From the NCBI GenBank assembly GCA_019747455.1, contig JAIEQT010000099.1:1-6618 (forward strand): a stretch of 6,618 bases of DNA. Direction: 5' to 3'. Of this stretch, positions 1 to 5,936 are shown in pieces. Each line of letters begins with the position of its first letter. The first letter of the stretch is position 1. The notes beneath the pieces were generated by a model, which worked only from the letters and a program-made list of their open reading frames with translations, was not told where the DNA came from and did not search any database. Source of the DNA: Chitinophagaceae bacterium. GTDB taxonomy: Bacteria; Bacteroidota; Bacteroidia; Chitinophagales; Chitinophagaceae. The position numbers and the translations under genes are program-made.

Positions 1-649
1 TGGAAGGCATAGCGGGCAAACGATCGTCGCCCTGCACCCCATCTACATCATAGCGGGTAACTACTTCCTTAAAAAGGTCGATCATGTATTGCTGTACTTC
101 GGGGTGGATACCATTGAGCCAGTCGAACCCATTTTTAACCACCAGTTGGTTGTTGATGTCTTTAGCAGCCCAATTTGGCTTAGCTGCAACGATAGAACCG
201 CCGTTGGCAGAATAAGAGGAAGAGAAACCATATTCGAACCAGGCGTGTAATTTTAATCCGGCAGCATGTGCTTCATCTACGCATTCCTGTAAAGGGTCGC
301 GGCCTGCAAAGCGCTCCAGTTGTGGTTTTCCTGTAGTATTGTTCATCACTGTGCTGGGATAAATTGTACGTGCATTGTTGTATACTACTACGAATAGGTT
401 ATTGATACCTGCTGCCTTACAGGTGGTTACCATTGTCTTAATATTATCGCGGCTATCGAGTGCGGTGCTGGCTGTGGTTGTTACCCATACCCCACGAATG
501 GCATTTGGGTCCCACGAAGGTGTGGGGGTAGGCGTGGGTGTTGGACTAGGTGTAGTAGTACCCCCACTATTATTGCCTTTTGAGCAGGATAAACCTACCA
601 GAAGGCAACATAGCATGAAGCTGGATAAGGATAAACGGGGCAAATACAT
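1..649 (-). CDS. GHL10 (DUF187) family glycoside hydrolase-like lipoprotein, 3' part outside window
   Basis: Only the first 216 residues are visible; the frame is open to the left edge. The ATG at 649 is the only start, since no other ATG lies before the in-frame stop at 674-676. Residues 1-21 form a lipoprotein-type signal (hydrophobic LCCLLVGLS) followed by Cys22 and SKGNN, as in many Bacteroidota lipoproteins, although Leu-Ser at -2/-1 is not a textbook lipobox. Residues 31-45 are a Thr-Pro linker. The catalytic-type domain starts near residue 51 with RGVW, then FVVVYNN, HAWFEYG (135-141) and VDGVQGDDRLP (202-212). These motifs mark the DUF187/GHL10 TIM-barrel family, which includes E. coli DigH/YddW, a lipoprotein that cleaves peptidoglycan glycan strands lacking stem peptides. 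It is closely paralogous to the plus-strand gene at 2960-4054. Likely location is the periplasmic face of a membrane or the cell surface. The substrate is inferred; another polysaccharide is possible. Confidence 0.88.
   Translation of the reverse strand, partial: MYLPRLSLSSFMLCCLLVGLSCSKGNNSGGTTTPSPTPTPTPTPSWDPNAIRGVWVTTTASTALDSRDNIKTMVTTCKAAGINNLFVVVYNNARTIYPSTVMNNTTGKPQLERFAGRDPLQECVDEAHAAGLKLHAWFEYGFSSSYSANGGSIVAAKPNWAAKDINNQLVVKNGFDWLNGIHPEVQQYMIDLFKEVVTRYDVDGVQGDDRLPAMPS
515..559 (-). repeat. Simple-sequence stretch encoding a Thr-Pro linker
   Basis: This ACC/CCN-rich tract codes for residues 31-45 (TTTPSPTPTPTPTPS) of the left-hand lipoprotein. It sits between lipidated Cys22 and the GHL10 domain, so it probably acts as an extended tether holding the enzyme away from the membrane. 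The near-repetitive bases could slip during replication, but the present copy is in frame. Confidence 0.8.
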
Positions 650-761
650 GGCAGCAGATTTATTAACGGCAACTTAATTAAAAAAATTATAAATTAATAA
701 AAAGTTTTTAAATTTTTTTATTTAAGTATCTTTAGCGTACTTAACAGCCAAAACGACTGCT
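650..761. promoter_or_regulatory. AT-rich divergent intergenic region with promoters for both sides
   Basis: These 112 bases separate the divergent starts at 649 (minus) and 762 (plus) and are the only sizeable non-coding stretch in the window. Bases 674-725 are almost purely A/T with long A and T runs, which would favour curved or easily melted DNA. Because transcription diverges here, both the lipoprotein gene and the four-gene operon must be started from this region or from further away. On the minus strand, TAATTTTT (682-689) with TTTA (709-712, 19-base spacing) is a weak fit to the Bacteroidota TAnnTTTG/TTTG pattern. No clear operator palindrome is visible. Confidence 0.6.
705..734 (+). 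promoter_or_regulatory. Candidate Bacteroidota-type promoter for the four-gene operon
   Basis: TATCTTTA at 727-734 matches seven of eight positions of the -7 consensus TAnnTTTG known from Bacteroidota. A TTTT at 705-708, 18 bases upstream, could stand in for the -33 TTTG box. Transcription would then start near 740, leaving a leader of about 20 bases before the ATG at 762. The leader shows no Shine-Dalgarno sequence, which is usual for the phylum. The match is imperfect and the region is so AT-rich that chance matches are likely. Confidence 0.35.
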
Positions 762-2027
762 ATGGAACAGGGAGCGAAGAAGTATATACATCCTGCGCAA
801 TGGGTACCCAGCACCTGGTTTGCTATGGGATTACCCTTTGTAGCCTTAGCTACTTCGAGTGCTATCATGTATAAAAACATGGGTATTTCGGATGCGCAGA
901 TTGCTTTTTGGACTTCCCTGATTATGTTGCCATGGACCCTGAAGCCTTTGTGGGGGCCTTTTTTAGAAATGTATAAAACCCGAAAGTTTTTTGTGTACAC
1001 CACTCAAATACTTACCGGATGTTTATTTGCGCTGGTGGCATTGAGTTTACAGTTGGATCATTTTTTTGCGGTATCCATTGGCTTACTGGCCCTCATAGCG
1101 TTTAGTGGGGCAACGCACGATACAGCAGCTGATGGAGTGTACCTCAACGAGATGGATGTTAAACAACAGGCGCAATATGTGGGCTGGCAGGGTGCTTGTT
1201 ATAATATTGCCAAAGTGCTATCGGGTGGGGTATTGGTGTATTTGGCAGGAGAGCTAGAGAAAAAATATGGGGTAACTACTGCCTGGAGTATCGTAATGTT
1301 CGTGTATGCGGGTATAATGGTGGTATTGGGTATTTACAATCGAAGTGCTATTCCCAATGGCATTGCTTCAACATCGGTTCATTCATTGAAAGAGGGTTTT
1401 GCAACGCTGAAAGATGTGATCATTAGTTTTTTTCAGAAAGAAAAGATTTGGTTCGGATTATGCTTTATTGTGTTGTATCGATTTGCTGAGGGACAAGCGA
1501 TTAAAATTACACCACTATTTTTTAAGGCAGCGCGAACCGAGGGCGGATTGGGATTAAGTACTTCTCAAATAGGTGTACTGTATGGTGTATTTGGGGCTGC
1601 CGCATTTGTTTTAGGGTCAATTGCTGCAGGATATTTTGTATCGAATAAAGGGCTAACGCGTAAAACCCTTATGATCTTATGTACTTTTTTCAATGTGCCT
1701 TTTATGGCGTACGCCTATTTGGCCATTACGCAACCCGAAACGGTATATATAATTGGGGCTGCGGTGGCAATTGAGTACTTTGGTTATGGTTTTGGATTTG
1801 TAGGGTTAATATTATTTATCATGCAACAAATAGCACCGGGTAAATATAAGATGGCGCATTATGCATTTGGGAGCGGGCTTATGAATCTTGGTTTTATGAT
1901 TCCATCGATGATCAGCGGATTTGTAAGTGATTATTTGGGCTATAAGGAATTTTTTATTTGGGTATTGATAGCCACTATTCCTGCATTCATTATTACCTGG
2001 TTGGTACCACTAAAAAAAATGGAATAA
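762..2027 (+). CDS. AmpG-like MFS permease (putative muropeptide/amino-sugar importer)
   Basis: A 421-residue polytopic inner-membrane protein with about 12 hydrophobic segments, the usual MFS layout, with a charged cytoplasmic stretch around residues 195-228 between the two halves. Family signals are KPLWGPFLEMY (61-71), which resembles the KxLWxPxxD/E loop of AmpG-type permeases, and GATHDTAADG (116-125), which resembles their conserved QDxxxDA motif in helix 4. AmpG carries anhydro-muropeptides from periplasm to cytoplasm in Gram-negative peptidoglycan recycling, and AmpG-like MFS proteins also serve MurNAc uptake in Bacteroidota. The ATG at 762 is the only one after an in-frame stop at 723-725. 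It is the first gene of a tight operon and ends one base before the next start. The linked GHL10 and YkuD-type genes support a cell-wall fragment as cargo, but the exact substrate is inferred. It could instead import another disaccharide or oligosaccharide. Confidence 0.85.
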   Translation: MEQGAKKYIHPAQWVPSTWFAMGLPFVALATSSAIMYKNMGISDAQIAFWTSLIMLPWTLKPLWGPFLEMYKTRKFFVYTTQILTGCLFALVALSLQLDHFFAVSIGLLALIAFSGATHDTAADGVYLNEMDVKQQAQYVGWQGACYNIAKVLSGGVLVYLAGELEKKYGVTTAWSIVMFVYAGIMVVLGIYNRSAIPNGIASTSVHSLKEGFATLKDVIISFFQKEKIWFGLCFIVLYRFAEGQAIKITPLFFKAARTEGGLGLSTSQIGVLYGVFGAAAFVLGSIAAGYFVSNKGLTRKTLMILCTFFNVPFMAYAYLAITQPETVYIIGAAVAIEYFGYGFGFVGLILFIMQQIAPGKYKMAHYAFGSGLMNLGFMIPSMISGFVSDYLGYKEFFIWVLIATIPAFIITWLVPLKKME

Positions 2028-2028
2028 G

Positions 2029-2967
2029 ATGTTGATTACCGGAACATTCATAGATGAAATAAGCCACGACATTCCCCATCAAAACTGGGGCGCGCCCGAA
2101 TGGGCGCGCGATTTCGAACACATGAAAGCAGCAGGTATTGATACAGTGATTGTAATACGATGCGGCTACCGTCGTTTTATAACCTACCCTTCTGCCTACC
2201 TCACCATTGTACATGGTTGCTATACACCACCCATCGATTTAATCGACCTGTTCCTTACCCTTGCCGAGCAACACAATATGCAGCTGTATATTGGATTATA
2301 TGATAGCGGTCACTATTGGGATACCGGTAATCTTCAACAAGAAATAGACACTAATCAATTTGTAATTGAAGAATTATGGCAGCAATACGGACGCAGAAAA
2401 GCATTCAAGGGTTGGTACCTCAGCACCGAAATTAGCCGTAAAACAAAAGGTGCCATAGAGGCATTTAGTAATATGGGTACCCATTGTAAACAAGTGAGCA
2501 ACCAGCTACCGGTTTTTATATCCCCTTGGATAGATGGGAAAAAAGCAGTACTCGCAGCTTCCGGTAGTTTGAGTAAACAAGATGTTGTTTCGCTAAAGGA
2601 ACATGAAGCTGAATGGGATGAAATATTTAGCGGGATCCATCAATCTATAGACGCAGTAGCGTTTCAAGACGGACAAATAGACTACCACGAGCTTGCCGAT
2701 TTCTTCAGCCTGAACAAAAAACTTGCCGATAAGTATGGGCTGCAATGCTGGACGAATGCCGAAAGCTTCGACCGTGACATGCCGATAAAATTTTTCCCTA
2801 TCAAATTCGAAAAGTTAAAATTAAAGTTAGAAGCTGCTCAGCAAGCGGGTTACGACAAAGCCATTACGTTTGAGTTCTCTCATTTTATGAGTCCGCAATC
2901 GGCATACATACAAGCACATCATTTATACAACAGATACCTCGAATACAAAACAGTTTATAATGTATAA
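2029..2967 (+). CDS. DUF4434 family protein, putative cytoplasmic TIM-barrel glycosidase
   Basis: A 312-residue protein that opens directly with ITGTFIDEISHDIPHQNWG (3-21), which I recognise as the DUF4434 N-terminus. It has no signal peptide or membrane segment, and no upstream start is possible in the one-base gap, so it should be cytoplasmic. Alternating hydrophobic strands and helices fit an eight-stranded barrel: VIVIR (40-44), LYIGLYDSGHYW (86-97), GWYLSTEI (128-135), VFISPW (162-167), AVAFQDG (209-215), QCWTNAESF (239-247), ITFEFSHFMSP (279-289). Glu134 after the fourth strand and Glu245 after the seventh sit where clan GH-A hydrolases carry their acid/base and nucleophile, suggesting a retaining glycosidase; this is inference. 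It overlaps the next gene by 8 bases, implying coupled translation. Following an AmpG-like importer, it may act on the imported sugar. Confidence 0.8.
   Translation: MLITGTFIDEISHDIPHQNWGAPEWARDFEHMKAAGIDTVIVIRCGYRRFITYPSAYLTIVHGCYTPPIDLIDLFLTLAEQHNMQLYIGLYDSGHYWDTGNLQQEIDTNQFVIEELWQQYGRRKAFKGWYLSTEISRKTKGAIEAFSNMGTHCKQVSNQLPVFISPWIDGKKAVLAASGSLSKQDVVSLKEHEAEWDEIFSGIHQSIDAVAFQDGQIDYHELADFFSLNKKLADKYGLQCWTNAESFDRDMPIKFFPIKFEKLKLKLEAAQQAGYDKAITFEFSHFMSPQSAYIQAHHLYNRYLEYKTVYNV
2090..2109 (+). repeat. Perfect GC-only inverted repeat inside the start of the DUF4434 gene
   Basis: GCGCGCCC (2090-2097) and GGGCGCGC (2102-2109) are exact reverse complements around the four-base loop GAAT. In mRNA this would be a very stable 8-bp hairpin about 60 bases after the DUF4434 start, in otherwise AT-rich DNA. 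It covers codons 21-27 (GAPEWAR). It has no following U-run, so it does not look like an intrinsic terminator. It might affect translation or mRNA processing, or be coincidental to coding. Confidence 0.6.
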
Positions 2968-4054
2968 AAAGAAATTTCTCTCCGCAGCTTTATGGGTATT
3001 TCCCCTTTTCATACTTGCTCAAACAAGTAACGGTGATATACTCCGCGGAACTTGGATTACGAATGTGGCCAGTAAAGCCATGCTTACACCCGAAAACGTA
3101 AAAGAAACAGTGGCGAAGTGCAAGCAAAATAACCTTACTGATATTTTTGTGGTGGTATGGAATAATGGGGTTACTATGTACCCAAGTGTGGTGGCTGCAT
3201 CTTATATTGGCATTAAGCAATCTCCCATATACAATGGCTTTGATCCACTACAAGCATTTGTAGAAGAAGGACATAAAGCGGGATTAAAAGTACATGCCTG
3301 GTTTGAATTTGGTTTTTCGTATGCTTACAAAGACAGTAGCAATAAGGGTTGGTTGACAAAGTACCCACATTGGGCCGCTAAAAATGAGCGCGGACAATTA
3401 TTACAAAAGAATGGATTTTATTGGTGGAATGCATTGAACCCCGAAGTACAAACATTGCTTACAAAGCTAGTATTGGAGGTTACACAAAAGTATAATGTAG
3501 ATGGCGTACAAGGCGATGATCGCCTGCCGGCCATGCCGGCTGAAGGCGGATATGATGAGTATACAATTGCTTTATATAAAAAGGAACATGCAGGTGTTGC
3601 ACCGCCTGCCAAAGCGAAAGACAGTGCATTTGTTCAGTGGAAAGCTAATAAGCTCAATGCTTTTGGAGAATCGCTATATAGAGCAGTAAAAAAAACTAAG
3701 CCTAATTGTTTGGTTACATGGGCTCCTAGTTTATATCCCTGGAGTAAGGAACAATATTTACAAGATTGGCCGGCTTGGGTAGCAGGTGGTTATGCCGATA
3801 TGATTTTCCCGCAGCTTTATCGTTACGACATAAAGTCCTATGAAAGAATTTTAAAAGAGTTAGATGCGATTGTACCCGCATCCTATAAAAACAAAGTGTT
3901 TCCCGGAATACTAACTTCATTGGGTGACGGTTATAGGGTTAAACCGGAGATGTTGAGAGAGATGATGGAACTCAACCGCAAGTATGGTTTTAAAGGAGAA
4001 GTTTGGTTTTATTACGAAAGTATTCGCGAGGCGATTAGCCCCCTGTATAAATAA
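2960..4054 (+). CDS. Exported GHL10 (DUF187) family glycoside hydrolase-like protein
   Basis: A 364-residue protein with a signal peptide: MYKKK, a hydrophobic core to about residue 18, then Leu-Ala before Gln21, a likely signal peptidase I site. There is no lipobox Cys, so it should be soluble in the periplasm or secreted. The GHL10 TIM barrel fills the rest: RGTWIT (29-34), IFVVVWNNG (62-70), HAWFEFG (112-118), VDGVQGDDRLP (180-190), WAPSLYPW (254-261), FPQLYRY (283-289) and the closing GEVWFYYES (346-354). Asp186/Asp187 and Glu116 are candidate active-site residues by position, not by proof. Family members such as E. coli DigH cut peptide-free peptidoglycan strands. Its start lies inside the end of the DUF4434 gene (ATGTATAA overlap), and its stop shares a base with the next start (TAATG). 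It is paralogous to the lipoprotein at 1-649 but lacks the lipid anchor and Thr-Pro linker. Confidence 0.9.
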   Translation: MYKKKFLSAALWVFPLFILAQTSNGDILRGTWITNVASKAMLTPENVKETVAKCKQNNLTDIFVVVWNNGVTMYPSVVAASYIGIKQSPIYNGFDPLQAFVEEGHKAGLKVHAWFEFGFSYAYKDSSNKGWLTKYPHWAAKNERGQLLQKNGFYWWNALNPEVQTLLTKLVLEVTQKYNVDGVQGDDRLPAMPAEGGYDEYTIALYKKEHAGVAPPAKAKDSAFVQWKANKLNAFGESLYRAVKKTKPNCLVTWAPSLYPWSKEQYLQDWPAWVAGGYADMIFPQLYRYDIKSYERILKELDAIVPASYKNKVFPGILTSLGDGYRVKPEMLREMMELNRKYGFKGEVWFYYESIREAISPLYK

Positions 4055-5175
4055 TGAAATTTTTTTTATTCATCATAGGATTTCTTTTTTGTACCTGTGT
4101 AGCGCATACGCAAGATCTACGTGCAAAAAGAGAACAATCGCTAAAGGCCATGGCTGATAGTGTAGTGCAGTTGCCTTTTACAGCCGATTTGTATAAACCC
4201 TGGAAGGGAGCTTTTTGGGCTATGGAGTTGATGTTGTACAAGCCTGCTGGCTACGAAGAAAAGTTAAAAAAAATACTGGAAAAATTTGCAACGTATCCTG
4301 AATCTATGCAATGGATATTATTGCAAAATACGTTTACACTCTTTCCTAGAAAATATGCAAATGCCATTAGGCAGCAATTTGATAAGGCCAAGACTGATCG
4401 ACTGAAAGCCCTAATGTATGCTTATTGTAAAGAAGCCGGTATGACTATTTCTACAGTAATAACTGATTCTTTTTTTCAATCGGATTATTATAGAAGAGCC
4501 ATTGCATACTATACAAAACCTGTACAATCGGTTTTTAAAGAAAAAGATTTTTTATCGCCTCAATTTTTACCAAAAGAAAACCTATTGGTTAGCTTTCAGT
4601 ATCGCGATAGAAATATACCCGGCTATTTAATGATCAGAACTGAGCATGGCGATTGGCTGAAAGATGCTTCCGGTAAGCCTTTACGCTTTACGCAGTTGGC
4701 GCGCTCTATTACTAATATGCCGTATTTTTTAACGAATGGAAATACACCACAAGGATTATATCGTGTGAATGGATTTGATATTTCTACGAATAGTTGGATA
4801 GGACCTACCACTAACTTACAAATAGTAATGCCTTTTGAAACAGAAGTAAGTAAACCGTTTTTTACAGATACAACAAATGCCACTTCAAGTTATGGTTCTT
4901 TGCTTGGAAGTTTTGCAAAAAACAATGAACTGTGGGAGTCATACTGGGCGGGCTTCTTGGGGCGATCTGAAATTATTGCACATGGTACTACCATTCCGGA
5001 ATGGTTTTATAAAGAACAGCCGTATTATCCCTGCACACCCTCATTGGGTTGTTTGTGCAGCCCTGAGATATGGGATAAAAACGGGAAGCTTGTATCCAGT
5101 GTTCAACAACAATGGATACAGCTTGTACAGCAGCTTCCCGCAAAGCCCAACTGGTTATTGGTAGTTGAGCTTTAA
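4054..5175 (+). CDS. Exported protein with divergent YkuD (L,D-transpeptidase) domain
   Basis: A 373-residue protein with an N-terminal signal peptide (KFFLFIIGFLF core, cleavage probably after residues 17-19, near AHTQ). Residues about 20-170 are a helical region of unknown family. Residues about 175-373 look like a YkuD domain: FLTNGNTPQGLYRV (225-238) matches the usual xPxGxY/F segment, HGTTIP (310-315) matches the HG motif, and PSLGCLCSPEIWD (329-341) sits where S-H-G-C-I-R normally carries the catalytic Cys. Thus His310 and Cys333 are the candidate catalytic pair, but the conserved Arg after the Cys is replaced by Cys335, and the His-Cys spacing is longer than in B. subtilis YkuD. YkuD enzymes crosslink peptidoglycan stem peptides, attach lipoproteins, or cleave such bonds. 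It is the last gene of the operon, which supports a cell-wall role. Which reaction it performs, or whether it is active, cannot be read from sequence. Confidence 0.78.
   Translation: MKFFLFIIGFLFCTCVAHTQDLRAKREQSLKAMADSVVQLPFTADLYKPWKGAFWAMELMLYKPAGYEEKLKKILEKFATYPESMQWILLQNTFTLFPRKYANAIRQQFDKAKTDRLKALMYAYCKEAGMTISTVITDSFFQSDYYRRAIAYYTKPVQSVFKEKDFLSPQFLPKENLLVSFQYRDRNIPGYLMIRTEHGDWLKDASGKPLRFTQLARSITNMPYFLTNGNTPQGLYRVNGFDISTNSWIGPTTNLQIVMPFETEVSKPFFTDTTNATSSYGSLLGSFAKNNELWESYWAGFLGRSEIIAHGTTIPEWFYKEQPYYPCTPSLGCLCSPEIWDKNGKLVSSVQQQWIQLVQQLPAKPNWLLVVEL
5083..5139 (+). repeat. Nested inverted repeats near the 3' end of the YkuD-type gene
   Basis: TGTATCCA (5091-5098) pairs exactly with TGGATACA (5113-5120), and the directly adjoining GGGAAGCT (5083-5090) pairs exactly with AGCTTCCC (5132-5139). 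Together they could fold into a 16-bp stem with a 14-base loop and an 11-base bulge. The inner arm can instead extend into the nearer AGCTT copy with one bulged base. It lies within codons 344-362, about 35 bases before the stop, with no U-tract. It could protect or end the operon mRNA at the convergent junction, but may be chance. Confidence 0.4.
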
Positions 5176-5181
5176 ACGCAC

Positions 5182-5919
5182 CTACTTTTGTTTTCTTAGA
5201 TATAAATTACCGTACGTTGAGTTTAACCTATACGCAGGGCCTTTACCTGTAGTAGCCGTAATAGAAGTATAGAAATCTTTTTCTGTTTTATCGGTAAGAC
5301 TTAATTGCATATTGGTATAAATCTGTCCGTATTTAGTAGTAGCACTTACTGTTCCTACCTGTGGCTCCTGAATTGAAGCATCTATGCCACCATATGTTGC
5401 GTTTACTGTTATAGGGCCATTAAAATTGGTAAGCTCAACAGTTCCATAGGTGGCTTTAACTCCGGTAGTTATATTGGCCGGTACTCTTACTTCTACAGTT
5501 ATTTCAATATCAACATTACTACCCCAATAATTTAAATTTGTTTTTCCATTCTTTTGCATATACTCATTCCAAGCTTCTTTTGTTTTGAAAGTAAGCTTGT
5601 CCTTACTATTTCTTTCTTGCACTGTATATACACGTGGAAGTTTATCAAAATCTTTTATCTTACCGGTGATGGTGATAGCATCATTTTCTTTTTTTTCTTC
5701 TAGCACAAACGCATCATTATTGTCACCGCCATTAATGCTTACAGACGCTGTAGTGGCTACTTCATTTTTATCCCATGTGCTGAATTTGATAACTTTTGGG
5801 AAGTCGAAGCTGAAATTTATTTCTTTTGCCGCTACCGTAGAGATACTTTTATTTACGATAGTTTGGGCATTGAGAGAGCCTATGAGCATGCATACGCATG
5901 CTAGTAATGTTGTTTTCAT
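5182..5919 (-). CDS. Exported DUF4097-like repeat protein (putative adhesin type)
   Basis: A 245-residue protein with a clear signal peptide (MKTT, then hydrophobic LLACVCMLIG, cleavage likely SLNA|QT after residue 18). The C-terminal half shows repeated turns marked by Tyr-Gly: ATYGTVEL (Y158), ATYGGIDA (Y176), TKYGQIYT (Y197) and STYGNLYL (Y236). Spacings of 18, 21 and 39 residues suggest a right-handed beta-helix of the DUF4097 / putative-adhesin kind. The N-terminal 90 residues are beta-rich with a Lys/Asp-rich middle. It ends in YLRKQK. It lies 17 bases after the stop of the paralogous gene at 5937 and is very likely cotranscribed with it. Its 3' end meets the plus-strand operon only 6 bases away. 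Molecular function is unknown; such proteins often sit near envelope-stress sigma/anti-sigma genes in Bacteroidota, but that region is outside the window. Confidence 0.8.
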   Translation of the reverse strand: MKTTLLACVCMLIGSLNAQTIVNKSISTVAAKEINFSFDFPKVIKFSTWDKNEVATTASVSINGGDNNDAFVLEEKKENDAITITGKIKDFDKLPRVYTVQERNSKDKLTFKTKEAWNEYMQKNGKTNLNYWGSNVDIEITVEVRVPANITTGVKATYGTVELTNFNGPITVNATYGGIDASIQEPQVGTVSATTKYGQIYTNMQLSLTDKTEKDFYTSITATTGKGPAYRLNSTYGNLYLRKQK

Positions 5920-5936
5920 ACAAAAAATTTAGTGTG

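Noticed and set aside
375..677. Plus-strand open frame of 100 codons
   Set aside because: It is antisense to the lipoprotein GHL10 gene, and its Val/Gly-rich part is just the complement of the Thr-Pro linker. The minus frame has a signal, lipobox Cys and family motifs.
722..1003. Minus-strand open frame of 93 codons over the permease start
   Set aside because: It is antisense to well-supported permease coding with no recognisable domain, and it would run through the promoter region.
3511..3540. Short palindromes AGGCGATgATCGCCT and GCCGGccatgCCGGC as an operator or recombination site
   Set aside because: They fall on the most conserved coding motif of the GHL10 gene (QGDDRLPAMPA), have tiny spacers, and are best explained by codon content.
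4877..5164. Plus-strand open frame of 95 codons in another phase
   Set aside because: It lies wholly within the YkuD-type gene, whose frame carries the HG and GC motifs; the alternative product has no family signal.
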